Assembly (NCBI RefSeq): GCF_018304765.1
Contig: NZ_CP072643.1
Span: forward strand, 186,001-250,000
Source of the DNA: Chloracidobacterium sp. N
GTDB lineage: Bacteria; Acidobacteriota; Blastocatellia; Chloracidobacteriales; Chloracidobacteriaceae
Length of the DNA: 64,000 nt
Direction of reading: 5' to 3'
Below, one piece after another: positions 36,504-45,641 of the stretch. Position 1 is the first letter of the stretch, and each line of letters starts with the position of its first letter. A model generated the notes under the pieces. The model ran no database searches. It was not told the origin of the DNA and saw only the letters and a program-made list of their open reading frames with translations. Both the position numbers and the translations under genes were made by a program.

Positions 36504-37622
36504 AGAAAGGATGTTGATCGCGCCAACAACGTCGGCGTTATTCTCATAGCCGCACGCCACGCATACGAACCGGGCTTGGGTCTGGCGGTTGTCCGCCGAC
36601 ACGTGGCCGCAGCCTGGGCAAGTGCGACTGGTGTTCTGCGGCGGCACGGCAATGAGATGGCCGCCTCTCCACGCCAGCTTGTAGTCCAGTTGGCGGCGGA
36701 ACTCGAACCAGCCCTGGTCGAGAATGGATTTGTTCAGGCCGGACTTGGCCCGAACGTTTCTTCCCGGCGCATCTGCCGTGCCTGCCGCCGACTTGGACAT
36801 ATTACGCACCTGCAAGTCCTCGATACACACCATCGCGTGGTTTTTGCTGATCGCGGTCGAGGCCTTGTGCAGGAAATCGCGGCGGGCGTTGCCGATGCGG
36901 GAATGGATGCGCTGGACGCGGGCTTTCGCCTTCTTCCAGTTGTTGCTGAACTTGACCTTGCGGCTCATGGCTTGCTGCGCTTTGCGCAGGGCAACCTCAT
37001 GCCGCTTGAAGCTGTTGAGGGGTGTCCAGAACGTGCCGTCCGAGAGCGTAGCGAACCGGGCAATACCCATGTCGATGCCGACCGCGCCACCCTGCGGGAT
37101 GGCCTGCTCGACCTCTCGCTCGGTCTGAATGGAAACGAACCACTTGCCGCCGCTCAGGCTGACGGTGACGTTGCGCAGATCGCCCAGCACTTTCCGGCTG
37201 TTGCGATAGCGCAGCCAACCGAGCTTGGGCAAAAAGATACGGCTATTGCCCTGATCGAGTTTGATTTGCTTGGGGTCGGGATAGCGGAAGCTGTCCGACC
37301 GCCCCTTCTTCTTGAAGCGCGGAAAGTCGGCGCGTTTGGCGAAGAAGTTGCTGTAGGCGCGCTCCAAGTCCTTGAGTTTTTGTTGCAGCGGGTGAATCGG
37401 TGCATCGGCCAGCCAAGCTGTCTCTGCGCTATTGCGCCACTCAGTGAGCAACTTGCACAGCCCGGCATAGCCGAGCTTCTTCTCGCCACGCTCGTAGCGC
37501 TCCTTCTGCAAGGCCAATGCTTTGTTGTAGATGAACCGGCAAGCGCCAGCGAAGCGGCGCATCTGCCGCTCCTGCTGGCCGTTTGGCATGAGTTCGAATC
37601 TGAAGGCCTGGAGGCGTTGCAT
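36333..37622 (-). CDS. tnpB: TnpB RNA-guided nuclease, copy 2
   Basis: The protein has 429 residues and looks intact. Catalytic residues are D184 (VGIDMGIARFATLSDG), E268 (VCIEDLQVRNMSKS) and D364 (NNADVVGAINIL). The zinc finger uses CPGCGHVSAD and CVACGYE. Differences from copy 1 are spread through the first 370 residues, and the last 60 residues are identical. With an intact nuclease in an element that lacks a working tnpA, it resembles retained TnpB loci that persist by homing or guide-directed maintenance; this is inference. Confidence 0.93.
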   Translation of the reverse strand: MQRLQAFRFELMPNGQQERQMRRFAGACRFIYNKALALQKERYERGEKKLGYAGLCKLLTEWRNSAETAWLADAPIHPLQQKLKDLERAYSNFFAKRADFPRFKKKGRSDSFRYPDPKQIKLDQGNSRIFLPKLGWLRYRNSRKVLGDLRNVTVSLSGGKWFVSIQTEREVEQAIPQGGAVGIDMGIARFATLSDGTFWTPLNSFKRHEVALRKAQQAMSRKVKFSNNWKKAKARVQRIHSRIGNARRDFLHKASTAISKNHAMVCIEDLQVRNMSKSAAGTADAPGRNVRAKSGLNKSILDQGWFEFRRQLDYKLAWRGGHLIAVPPQNTSRTCPGCGHVSADNRQTQARFVCVACGYENNADVVGAINILSRGIQRLRDEGQDTANALVGMQVDWLPVSARMACGSNCIGSRKQEPAETTARGAIRA

Positions 37623-37645
37623 AACCGCAATTATACTCTTGGTCT

Positions 37646-37774
37646 ATGGGTGATGACAACGATATTCGACATGGGCGGCACTGTGTTTTCAAGGTGCACG
37701 TTCACGTGGTCTTTTTGGTGAAATACCATCGTGCGCCAGTACATCGAGCAGCAACAGACACCGCACTGAGATAA
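37646..37774 (+). pseudogene. tnpA: Truncated tnpA (Y1 transposase) remnant
   Basis: ATG at 37646 opens a 42-codon frame with RHCVFKVHVHVVFLVKYHR, the conserved first strand of IS200/IS605 Y1 transposases, and then ends in unrelated sequence. The HUH motif and the catalytic tyrosine are absent, so it cannot be active. It is divergent from tnpB, as in IS605-type elements, which shows that this lineage once had the two-gene layout. Confidence 0.8.
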
Positions 37775-38931
37775 ACCCAAAGGACGGCTCCGCCGTCTGC
37801 GCTATCCTTCCCCGCCCTGAACGGCGGGGCTTGCCGCGCATCCCGGTCACAGTAAATCCACCAGAACCACCAACTGCATTGTCTGTACCCATGGTTATAA
37901 CATCCCCCGGGGGTGCAGGTTGCCAGTCGTCCCCGACACTCCCGGTTGGTGTTGCAGATGCACCCGGAGGCGGGATTTTTCTGCACATTTCCCTGCGGGA
38001 TGACGAAAAATCCATCGGTGGCATCCTCCGGGGACGGTCTTGTGGTGCCGGATTCGGTATCCGGGGCCTTCGGCAGCGTCAGAAACTGACGGGCAGCCGG
38101 AGATGTGGAAGCCATCCGGGACAACCACTGCCATCCGGCCGGACTGATTTCCGCTTCCGTCGGATAGATCATGAACAGCGAGCCGGGAAAAAGCGCATCG
38201 CCAATGGCCGAGGCCAGGATTTTTTCCGCCGGTTTGAGGCTGTCCTTGAACGCCCGTGCCACGTTGCCCGACATCCGGCCGGTTCTCCGCACCTTTTCAA
38301 ACAGGGGCAGCAGGGCCAGATACTTTTTCTCCAGGGAGGCCACCGTTGCGCTTTGCCGGGGGTAGCGGGCGATCATTTCCTGCATTCCGGTCCGCACGAT
38401 TCCGGACTGGGTGGATGTGGAGAGATGCCAGAAGACATACATCTGCAGCCCCTCCGGGATTTCCCTGAAGCGCAGCAGGTGCTCGCGGGGGGGCTTTCTC
38501 GATGGCGTCTGCAAGTTCCTGCGCCAGTTGAAGCAGCGGAAACCGGCGGTTCAGGTCCGACAGATTGAGATCATCCGCACCGGACTCCCAGGCCGCCGAA
38601 AGCCAGGCGGTATCGGCATCGGTACCGGCGACGGTGGAGGGGGGGGCGGTGCGGGCCGTCATCCGCCATTCCGGCTCGAAGGGCTTCCACATGGACTGCC
38701 CGAAGGCGGAAGGCGTGAGGAAAACGGAGAGCAGGAACAGACGCAGGGCAGGTCCGGCGCACCGGAAACGGGCGGATGAATGACGAGGCATGAGGCTCTT
38801 CCTTTCTTGAAAGTTGTTGGAAACAGGGTGTCCTTCAGCTTCAGGGAGGAGGGGCGTCAGGCACCGGAAACACGGGCAGAACCGGATCATCGGCCGGTAC
38901 AGCCCGTTGTCCGGTCCCGGACGGACAGGGT

Positions 38932-39507
38932 TTACCGTGGTGGCGGAGACGGAAGTGGAACATCAAACATGGCCGGCGAAAGACAGGTGGCGCGCAGGCT
39001 GATCTGTCCTCCCGTTCCCACCAGCACTTCAAAGTCCCGGAAGGAAAGCAGGCGGGGGTAGTCCCGCAGCCAGTCGGCAAAGGAACGGACACGGGGGTAG
39101 CCGCCTGCGGTGATGGATTCGACCGTAAAATCGAGTGTCCCGGACTGGATGCCTTCACGTTTGACCGGAGGCTGGGCCTGAACGGTCAGGGACAGTTGCC
39201 GCTCACGTGCCGCCGAAGTAAAATCCTGAATCATCTGCCCAAACTGATCCTGACTCGGCAGCCGCATCTGGAGCCCGGTAACGGCTTCTTCCAGGCGGCG
39301 GGATTCCTCGCGGACTTCCGCGAGCCGGGGTTCTAGCCAGGCCAGCTGCTCATTTTCGTTTTCAAGCATCTGAACCTTCTGTGCTTCCTTGTCGAGCCGG
39401 GCCTGCCAGTCGCCAAAAAGATAGCCATCCAGAAAATAGATTCCCAGTGCCGAGATGCCGGTTGCCGCCAGCAATCCCAGAAGCAGGTTTTTGAAAAAAG
39501 GGCTCAC
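38932..39507 (-). CDS. PilO-like inner-membrane protein
   Basis: The protein has 191 residues from GTG at 39507. A single N-terminal membrane segment (LLLGLLAATGISALGIYFL) is followed by a coiled coil (KVQMLENENEQLAWLEPRLAEV) and a C-terminal alpha/beta domain (SLTVQAQPPVKREGIQSG, GYPRVRSFADWLRDYPRLLSF). The sequence TVESITAGGYPRVRSFADWL corresponds to the ferredoxin-like fold of PilO of type IV pilus assembly. No other pil gene is nearby, so it may be an orphan or have another role. It overlaps the divergent next gene by 17 bases. Confidence 0.65.
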   Translation of the reverse strand: MSPFFKNLLLGLLAATGISALGIYFLDGYLFGDWQARLDKEAQKVQMLENENEQLAWLEPRLAEVREESRRLEEAVTGLQMRLPSQDQFGQMIQDFTSAARERQLSLTVQAQPPVKREGIQSGTLDFTVESITAGGYPRVRSFADWLRDYPRLLSFRDFEVLVGTGGQISLRATCLSPAMFDVPLPSPPPR

Positions 39508-40078
39508 GGGTTTTCTCCTGCTGCCCCTGACCAGGGGCTTGACGGCAGCGTGCCGTGGGGCTTCGGCTGGGAATTCAGCCGGGGATTCAGCCGGGGCCCT
39601 GGCTCAGGACCGGGCAGCAGTCTTTACGCCCGGTGAACGTCGCCTCATCCGGGACCTCACCACGACCCTCCTGCCACCTGACCGTGAGCCACGCACCGGG
39701 GCGGATCCGCCGGCAGTGCTGCGCCTGCTTTCCCATCACCTTGCCCCCCACCCGCAACAGCACACCGATTTTCAACGGGGACTGGCAATCTTGCAGCAGC
39801 GGCTTGGACGGGATTTCACCCGTCTTGGCCAGGATGCACGGGAACACCGACTGAACCTGGTGTGGACGCCCACCCTCCCCCCCAGCGCGCACCGGGTACT
39901 CGTCACCCTCCGGCACATCGCCGCACTGGAATACTTCACCCGCCCCGAAGGCCGTCGCCACCTGGGGGTTCACTTTCGGACAGCACCATGCGTCAAGACA
40001 ACGTATCGCAGGTCATTGTCATTGGGGGCGGGGCGGCCGGATTGGCCGTTGCCTATGGGCTGGTCATGCGCGGTCTGA
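39491..40078 (+). CDS. Gluconate 2-dehydrogenase subunit 3-like protein
   Basis: A TTG at 39491 starts a short export signal (LKKGLTGFLLLPLTRGLTAAC). An ATG at 39455 is an alternative, but it overlaps the divergent gene more. The domain has FTPGERRLIRDLTTTLLPPD, DFQRGLAILQQRLGRDF and LRHIAALEYFTRPEGRRHLG, matching the small subunit family that pairs with GMC-type dehydrogenases. The last about 90 bases overlap the GMC gene start, so the true end may be a little earlier. A C7 run at 39877-39883 lies inside the gene but the frame is consistent on both sides. Confidence 0.7.
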   Translation: MKKGLTGFLLLPLTRGLTAACRGASAGNSAGDSAGALAQDRAAVFTPGERRLIRDLTTTLLPPDREPRTGADPPAVLRLLSHHLAPHPQQHTDFQRGLAILQQRLGRDFTRLGQDAREHRLNLVWTPTLPPSAHRVLVTLRHIAALEYFTRPEGRRHLGVHFRTAPCVKTTYRRSLSLGAGRPDWPLPMGWSCAV

Positions 40079-41649
40079 CCGTGACCGTCCTTGAGTTTGG
40101 CCCAGTACCCGACCCTCAGCGGGAGTTCCTGACCGACACCCCGCCGGAAACACTTCCCTGGCGCGGACACGGAGCGGACGGGGAAGAAGCCTACCCGGCA
40201 GCCCACCTCATTTCCGATACCGATGCACCGTACCGCCTCGGCATCGAAGCGGGCCGGTCCTTCCTCAAGCGCGTGCGGGTCGCTGGCGGCAAAACCCTGT
40301 ACTGGACAGCACATGCCCTGCGCTTTGGCGACCTGGAGTTTCAGGCGCGTACCCTGACGGGACGCGGTGAGGACTGGCCGCTCAACCACGCGACACTGTC
40401 CCCCTGGTATGCCGCCGCCGAACGACTTATGGGCGTCACAGGGCAGCCGGCCGGGCTCATTCAGCACCCGGATGGACAGTTCCAGCCCCCGCTGTTCGGG
40501 TTGCGCGCCGCAGAGCGTCAGATGCAGGCGGCTCTCGCCCGGCAGGGAGTGCCGCTTGTGCTCGCCCGCAAGGCGATTTCCAATGGTGAACGTTCACCAG
40601 CCTGCCACGGATGTGGACGCTGTGCGCTCGGCTGCCGCACGGCGGCCAAATATGATGCGTTTTCGAGACTCGTCCCGGCGGCAGCCCGTACCGGACGCCT
40701 GACCCTGCGCAGCAACGCCATCGTCACCGAAATCATCCCCGATGCCAACCGGTGGGCCCATGGCGTCAACATCATGGACCGGCAGACCCGAGCCACCACC
40801 AGCCTCACGGCCCAGGTTGTCGTCGTTGCCGCTTCGGCCGTTGAAACGGCCCGTCTGCTGCTGGCTTCCCCGCACCCGGATGGGGGAAAGGGACTTGCCA
40901 ACAGCAGTGGACTGGTCGGCGTGTTTCTTTCGGAGAGCATGGGCGTTGAAATCGAGGGCTGGCTTCCGGCACTGAAAGGCACGGCGCGGAAATCCGGCCC
41001 CAGGGCGGATTCCCCACACCACGGCGAGCATGGACTCATCCCACGCCATGTCAACCTCAGCCCCGGATCGGAAGCTGACTTTGGGGGTGGGTGGCTGTTT
41101 CTCACCCAGAGCGGCCCCACGCTGTTCCCCTCTCCGGCGCAGCTCCAGTCGGGATTCGGCCGTGCCTGGAAGCAGGCGCTGTCCGCCTGGCATCCAGCTT
41201 CCATCCGGCTGCAAGGCATCGCTGAAGTCGGGATGCGACGCGAAAACCATATCCGACTCGACCCCCATCAGGTGGACACCTGGGGACGCCCGCTGCCCAA
41301 AGTCAGTTTTACGCTGTCAGATGAAGACCGGGCGCGATGGCAGGCCATGGTTGACGCCGGCTGCACGTTCCTCGATACCCTCGGCGCAGACCACATCACC
41401 GTCCGGCGAATGGTCCCGGAAACCGGTGGTGGACTGCATGCCTGTGGCACCTGCCGCATGGGAAAGGACCCTGTGACCTCAGTCACCAATGAATTCGGTC
41501 AAACCCACGATATTCCCAACCTCTTCATCGCCGATGCCTCACTGTTTGTTTCCTCGCTCAACCAGCCCACCCTGACCGTCATGGCACTCGCCCTGCGGCA
41601 GGCCCACTTTATCGCCGATTGGTTGCGTCACCCCCCACCACGGCGCTGA
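39988..41649 (+). CDS. GMC-family FAD oxidoreductase
   Basis: ATG at 39988 (MRQDNVSQVIVIGGGAAG) is used, giving 553 residues. VIGGGAAGLAVAYGLVMRG is the FAD-binding motif, GIEAGRSFLKRVRVAGGKTLYW is the second GMC region, and RMVPETGGGLHACGTCRMG with LTVMALALRQA forms the C-terminal GMC domain containing the catalytic His-Asn/His area. A Cys motif CHGCGRCALGC (about residues 206-216) is shared with long-chain alcohol oxidase-like GMC enzymes. It likely oxidises an alcohol or sugar and passes electrons through the adjacent small subunit. Confidence 0.85.
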   Translation: MRQDNVSQVIVIGGGAAGLAVAYGLVMRGLTVTVLEFGPVPDPQREFLTDTPPETLPWRGHGADGEEAYPAAHLISDTDAPYRLGIEAGRSFLKRVRVAGGKTLYWTAHALRFGDLEFQARTLTGRGEDWPLNHATLSPWYAAAERLMGVTGQPAGLIQHPDGQFQPPLFGLRAAERQMQAALARQGVPLVLARKAISNGERSPACHGCGRCALGCRTAAKYDAFSRLVPAAARTGRLTLRSNAIVTEIIPDANRWAHGVNIMDRQTRATTSLTAQVVVVAASAVETARLLLASPHPDGGKGLANSSGLVGVFLSESMGVEIEGWLPALKGTARKSGPRADSPHHGEHGLIPRHVNLSPGSEADFGGGWLFLTQSGPTLFPSPAQLQSGFGRAWKQALSAWHPASIRLQGIAEVGMRRENHIRLDPHQVDTWGRPLPKVSFTLSDEDRARWQAMVDAGCTFLDTLGADHITVRRMVPETGGGLHACGTCRMGKDPVTSVTNEFGQTHDIPNLFIADASLFVSSLNQPTLTVMALALRQAHFIADWLRHPPPRR

Positions 41650-41771
41650 AGTATGACCGCACCGGGAATAAAAGTCCCACCCGGCAGGTTATGCCCGCCG
41701 GACGTATTTCCTCAGCCATCCCCGCGCGCTTTCTGCCAACCTGGTCTGTGCACGCCCCACCACACCCAACG

Positions 41772-42536
41772 TCATTCAGCACGTTGTTCAGCCGCCCGGA
41801 CAACCAGCCCGGTGGTGGAAGCCACGGCGGTCGTGGCCAGCCGCCCCAGCGCCTGGAGAAGTCGTCCCGTGGCATACCGTCGTGGGTTGGCCAGTCCGGT
41901 AAGGTCCCGCTCCAGCCGGGCGAGGTCCGCACAGCGGTCAATGTCGAAGTACACCGGCAGGACCGCCGGTGCCACCCCGGCTTCGGCACAGCGCGCCTGT
42001 GTCGGCGCCAAAACCTGTGCCGTCCCCCACGCAATCCCCTCAAACAAACGCTCCGGCCGGCCCATGGCGGCAGAGACCCCAATCAGGTAATACCCTCCGT
42101 CCTCGGCAGGACCAAGCACCACCGGAACACGCTCAAGGCCGGCCACTGCCATTTCAATCAGGTATCCCGGCAGCAGGGGCGTGTCACTTCCAACGACCAC
42201 GACCCGCGTGTAACCGGCGGCAAAGGCTTCCTGAAAGACATAACCCAAACGCTCCCCAAAGGACTCCCCCACCTGCGCTGCCAGCGCCCGCTCCTTCAAC
42301 CACGGTGGCAGGGGAAAAACATCGCTGCCCGCCGGGGCCCGTGTCGGCCACGGGGAGGCGACCCGAAACCACACCTGTCCGGCGTGCCGCCTGGCAGCAC
42401 CGCGCAGGTTGGCCAGTGAATCCAGAACGAAGGCGTGGTGCAGGCGCCGTCGGGCTGGCCCGTCACAGCAGGGCGCCAGCCGCGTTTTGATGCCCTCGCC
42501 ATAGGGCGAACGGGCAAACAGGACGAATAACCGCAT
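41772..42536 (-). CDS. TIGR04282/DUF2064 family nucleotidyl/glycosyltransferase
   Basis: The protein has 254 residues. LFVLFARSPYGEGIKTRLA is the N-terminal signature, followed by VVVVGSDTPLLPGYLIEMA, VVLGPAEDGGYYLIGV and VYFDIDRCADLARLERDL. These are the hallmarks of the TIGR04282 family of GT-A-like enzymes, sometimes found in arsenosugar-type clusters. It is divergent from the adjacent dolichyl-phosphate-type GT2 gene and overlaps its start by 2 bases, so the two probably share a control region. The acceptor is unknown. Confidence 0.82.
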   Translation of the reverse strand: MRLFVLFARSPYGEGIKTRLAPCCDGPARRRLHHAFVLDSLANLRGAARRHAGQVWFRVASPWPTRAPAGSDVFPLPPWLKERALAAQVGESFGERLGYVFQEAFAAGYTRVVVVGSDTPLLPGYLIEMAVAGLERVPVVLGPAEDGGYYLIGVSAAMGRPERLFEGIAWGTAQVLAPTQARCAEAGVAPAVLPVYFDIDRCADLARLERDLTGLANPRRYATGRLLQALGRLATTAVASTTGLVVRAAEQRAE

Positions 42537-43278
42537 GATGGATAACTCCTTACCGGCTCACTCCGTACCACCCCGTTTCCCGGTTCCGCCACCCCGTGTG
42601 GTGGTCATCATGCCGGCACTCAACGAAGCCGCGGCCATCGGTCAGGTGTTGGCGGAGATTCCCCCCTGGCTTGGGGCGAAAGTCATCGTCTGTGATAATG
42701 GAAGTACCGACGCAACCCCCCGCATTGCCCGGTCAGCCGGGGCCCTGGTTGTGACAGAAACACGACGCGGCTACGGAGCCGCCTGCCAGCGCGCCCTTGC
42801 CCACCTTCCTCCGGAAACTGACATCGTCGTTTTCCTCGATGCTGACCATTCCGACTTCCCGGAAGACATGCCACGGTTGCTGGCCCCCATTCAGCAGGGC
42901 AACGCCGACCTCGTTATCGGCTCGCGGACTCTGGGACAGGCCGAACCAGCGGCACTCCTGCCCCACCAACGCTTCGGAAACTGGCTGGCCACAGCGCTCA
43001 TCCGTCTCATCTGGGGTCATGCCTACTCCGATCTCGGACCCTTTCGGGCCATTCGCCGGACATCACTCCAGCACCTTGCCATGGGCGACAGGGACTATGG
43101 ATGGACGGTCGAAATGCAGATCAGGGCGCTCCAGGCCGGATTGCGGGTCGTTGAAGTCCCCGTGCGCTACCGCCCGCGCATCGGCGTCTCAAAAATCAGC
43201 GGAACGCTCGCCAGCAGCGTCCGCGCCGGTATCAAGATTCTCCATGTCGTCTTCCGCCATGCCATTGCCAAATCCTGA
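42535..43278 (+). CDS. GT2 family, dolichyl/undecaprenyl-phosphate sugar synthase-like
   Basis: The protein has 247 residues with no membrane segments. VVVIMPALNEAAAIGQVL, VIVCDNGSTDATPRIA, DIVVFLDADHSDFPEDMP, GSRTLGQAEPAALLPHQRFGN and GWTVEMQIRALQAGLRV match DPM1/DPG-synthase-like GT2 enzymes that charge a polyprenyl phosphate with a sugar. The following GT-C gene on the opposite strand would use such a donor, so the pair makes functional sense. The ends of the two genes overlap by 47 bases. Confidence 0.88.
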   Translation: MMDNSLPAHSVPPRFPVPPPRVVVIMPALNEAAAIGQVLAEIPPWLGAKVIVCDNGSTDATPRIARSAGALVVTETRRGYGAACQRALAHLPPETDIVVFLDADHSDFPEDMPRLLAPIQQGNADLVIGSRTLGQAEPAALLPHQRFGNWLATALIRLIWGHAYSDLGPFRAIRRTSLQHLAMGDRDYGWTVEMQIRALQAGLRVVEVPVRYRPRIGVSKISGTLASSVRAGIKILHVVFRHAIAKS

Positions 43279-44503
43279 CCCCACCCCTCCCGACCAGCCA
43301 ACCGGTCACGGGCAGAAACTCAACAGCCCAGACCCAGTACGACTCCCGCCACACACCCTCCACCTGATACCCAAGCTCGGTGAAGCAGGTCAGAGGGGCC
43401 GTCACGATGAGCCACACGACCGGAAAGGAAAATCCCGCCATCAGTCCCGGCACAAGCCACATCAGGTACCACGGGAAAACCGTCGTCCCACACAGGAAGA
43501 AGGCCAACCACAACCACTGTGCCGCCGGTATGAAACGGGTTTCCCGGATGACCACCCCGGCGGCCGTTGCCAGAAAGAGCAGCAGGCAAATCTGCCGGGC
43601 GCGGTAGCCATCCTGGAGCCAGTGCTGGAAACCGGAAAACAACGGCGCGTTGAATTGCCAGTTCCACACATACACCCTGAGTGACACCAGCGGGTCAGCC
43701 GCATCGAGGAAAAATGCGGCCCACCCTGCCACAAGCGGCAGGAGACTGGCCGCAGACACGGCCACTACGGCACGCCCCCGTTCCTGTCGCCACAGTGCCG
43801 GGAGCAGTACCAGTGGGAAAAGCTTGATGAGGGCTGCGCCTGCCAACGCGAGTCCGGCGACCACCGGGCGACGGCCGGCCGCAGCCAGGTACACCGCTGC
43901 CAACCACGGCATTCCCAGCGTATCGCCATGCACCCCCACCATGGACTCCAGAATTGGCAACGGACACCAGGCATACGCCACAATCCACGAAGCATCACGC
44001 CCCACAGCGGTGAGCCGGACAAACCCCAGCAACCAGAGTGTCACCCCCTCGGCCAGCAGGCTGAGCAGCTTGATTCCCCACAGCGAGTCGTTCCCCAGAA
44101 GATAGGCCACCGCAAACAACACCTGTGCCAGCGGTGGATAAATCGTGGGCAACTCAGGGTGGTTGATGTGTGGGAACACATATCCGTCACGGAGCGACCG
44201 CAGTTCATCGGACACCGGCGCACAGCGATAGGGGTTGCCGGTCCACACAAACACCTTGCCATCCCAGACATACCGGAAGACATCCGTCGAAGTCAGGGGT
44301 GGAACAGGCAGCAGCAGCACCCGGAACAGCACCCCCCAGAACACAATCCCACGCGGGGAAAACCATCCGGGACGCCACTGCCAGAGCAGCCCACCCCAGA
44401 GGACGCCCGCCAGCAGGGCCACCAGAATGTAGCACCTCAGAAACCAGACACTCGCTACGCCCCAGAGCGTCAGCCCTGGCAACACAGCATAGGCGGCGGC
44501 CAT
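43232..44503 (-). CDS. GT-C-type (DUF2029/GT87-like) membrane glycosyltransferase
   Basis: The ATG at 44503 (MAAAYAVLPGLTLWGV) is taken as start, since the longer frame is a shadow of the radical SAM gene. About 423 residues with some ten membrane helices carry YVWDGKVFVWTGNPYRCAP, HINHPELPTIYPPLAQVLFAV and LIKLFPLVLLPALW. It is a paralogue of the interrupted gene at 32117-35056, which had the same blocks. The donor is probably the polyprenyl-phosphate sugar made by 42535-43278 (inference). Confidence 0.82.
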   Translation of the reverse strand: MAAAYAVLPGLTLWGVASVWFLRCYILVALLAGVLWGGLLWQWRPGWFSPRGIVFWGVLFRVLLLPVPPLTSTDVFRYVWDGKVFVWTGNPYRCAPVSDELRSLRDGYVFPHINHPELPTIYPPLAQVLFAVAYLLGNDSLWGIKLLSLLAEGVTLWLLGFVRLTAVGRDASWIVAYAWCPLPILESMVGVHGDTLGMPWLAAVYLAAAGRRPVVAGLALAGAALIKLFPLVLLPALWRQERGRAVVAVSAASLLPLVAGWAAFFLDAADPLVSLRVYVWNWQFNAPLFSGFQHWLQDGYRARQICLLLFLATAAGVVIRETRFIPAAQWLWLAFFLCGTTVFPWYLMWLVPGLMAGFSFPVVWLIVTAPLTCFTELGYQVEGVWRESYWVWAVEFLPVTGWLVGRGGVRIWQWHGGRRHGES

Positions 44504-44570
44504 GACCGGCGCGGCAGCCGGCACCCATCCCGGCCGGGGGGGCGCTGACCCGACCTCGGTGGGGACGCCC

Positions 44571-45610
44571 TCACTCCGGGCGTCCTGATCGGCGCAGCGG
44601 GATGAGGACCTCTTCATGAAACCGGTCACAGCCGATACAGAAATTGCGATACGTGGCCCCGGAAGGCAGTCGCATCTGGGATTTTTCAACGAAGGTCTCG
44701 ACCGACCAGCCGTGGCGGATGCCCATCCGTTCGGGATGCCCCATGGAAATGGCTTCGTAAACCGGGTCTCCCTGCAGCCGGTCCAGGATGGCATCGAGGG
44801 GATCCTCCAGCAGATTGCCAATCGCCAGTCTGGTCTTTAGACAACAGGGATAGACATTGCCATTCGGTTCGATGGAAACCTCCGAACCCTGAAAATTGGG
44901 CTGCAAAAAGCCCACCCCACCCGAGAGCTGGTTACAAAAGTTGTCGCACAGCCGGGCGGTGGACAACTCGTTCACCATGGCGCGCCCGCGCGGCCAGAGC
45001 TTTCCAATCCACAAGTCCGGTTGCGCGCCGAAAAACAGGTAGGTCGGCCGCCCCTGTGGCGTGAGATGGCCACGCCTGGCGTCTTCGAGCGCGAGCTTCC
45101 GTACCCCCCGCGTTTCGAGCAACATGGTGAGGCGTGTCACAAACCCAAGCTGCGCCGCTTTGGTTTCGAGCCCCTTGTGAAAACTATCCACCCCTGAAAT
45201 CAGCAGGCACGAGACATGACGCGCAACCAGCGCGTCAATCAAGCTCCAGGTCAGCAGGTCTCCGGTGGTCTGGACAACGATGTGAACGCCGCCTTCGGTG
45301 GCATATTTGCGATGAATTGCCTCCATGGCCGGATAGAGAACCTGTTCGCGGACGGCTGGCAGCAGGACTTCCCCCCAGCCAGAATGATGCGCCCGACCTT
45401 TTCCCGGGGTCTGCCCTGTTCATCGGGATCATGGAGATCGAAATAGCGCATGTGTTGCGGCAGGTTCGCAACCAGGCGCTCGATGTTGCGCGCTGATTCA
45501 GCAACCAGGGACTTCATTTCCTCACCCTGGTAGGGGTGAAACCGATCATCGTAGCAGTGGGGGCACTGCCGATGGCAGGGCCAGGACAGAACAAAGTAAA
45601 TGGATTCCAT
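44571..45610 (-). pseudogene. Radical SAM/SPASM protein, frameshifted at a G6 tract
   Basis: The 5' half (45610-45377) has C12-x3-C16-x2-C19 (CHRQCPHC) and VGRIILAGG. The 3' half, in another frame to 44571, has EAIHRKYATEGGVHIVVQTTGD, a SPASM-like region (EVSIEPNGNVYPCCLKTRL) and FCIGCDRF. At the six Gs (45371-45376) one extra base would join them as RIILAGGEVLLPAVREQVLY and give a 346-residue enzyme. The break is a single missing base in a homopolymer, so the gene may be functional in the organism if this is an error or a variable tract. Confidence 0.8.
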
Positions 45611-45641
45611 AGTGCCTTCAGCTCTGGGCGCGGAGAGCCGC

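Larger units (their letters stand above)
36290..37845 (-). mobile_element. IS200/IS605-family element, copy 2 (1556 bp) with tnpA remnant
   Basis: The ends match copy 1: CGGGATGCGCGG at the left (minus strand, starting 37845) with the same hairpin and the GACGGC/GCCGTC stem, and GGGAGGACGTCAA at the right ending at 36290. The left flank is GTGAC (37846-37850) instead of TTGAC, so the target either drifted or is relaxed to TGAC. Besides tnpB it holds the first 40 codons of a divergent tnpA. It disrupts the tail of the Cys-tailed protein gene copy D. Confidence 0.88.
36275..38791 (-). pseudogene. Secreted Cys-tailed protein, family copy D; frameshifted and interrupted by IS copy 2
   Basis: ATG at 38791 follows GGAAGAG and opens a signal peptide (RLFLLSVFLTPSAFGQ). 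The frame breaks at seven Cs (minus strand, 38487-38493); with six it continues EKAPREHLLRFREIPEGLQM. Blocks RYPRQSATVASLEKKYLAL, FKDSLKPAEKILASA and STSPAARQFLTLP lead to DATDGFFVIP and the tail CICNTNRECRGRLATC. At 37846 the element enters after WWIYCD; beyond it, 36289-36275 reads GLCS and stop, giving 319 residues in all. So two independent lesions affect this gene, although the IS replaces only the last four residues. Confidence 0.8.

Noticed and set aside
36492-37721. A 409-codon plus-strand frame across IS element 2
   Set aside because: It is the antisense shadow of tnpB. Only the short tnpA remnant at 37646-37774, in another frame, is real on that strand.
44504-44821. A longer N-terminus for the GT-C enzyme at 43232-44503
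   Set aside because: The extra codons overlap the end of the radical SAM gene and are its shadow. The ATG at 44503 begins the first membrane segment.
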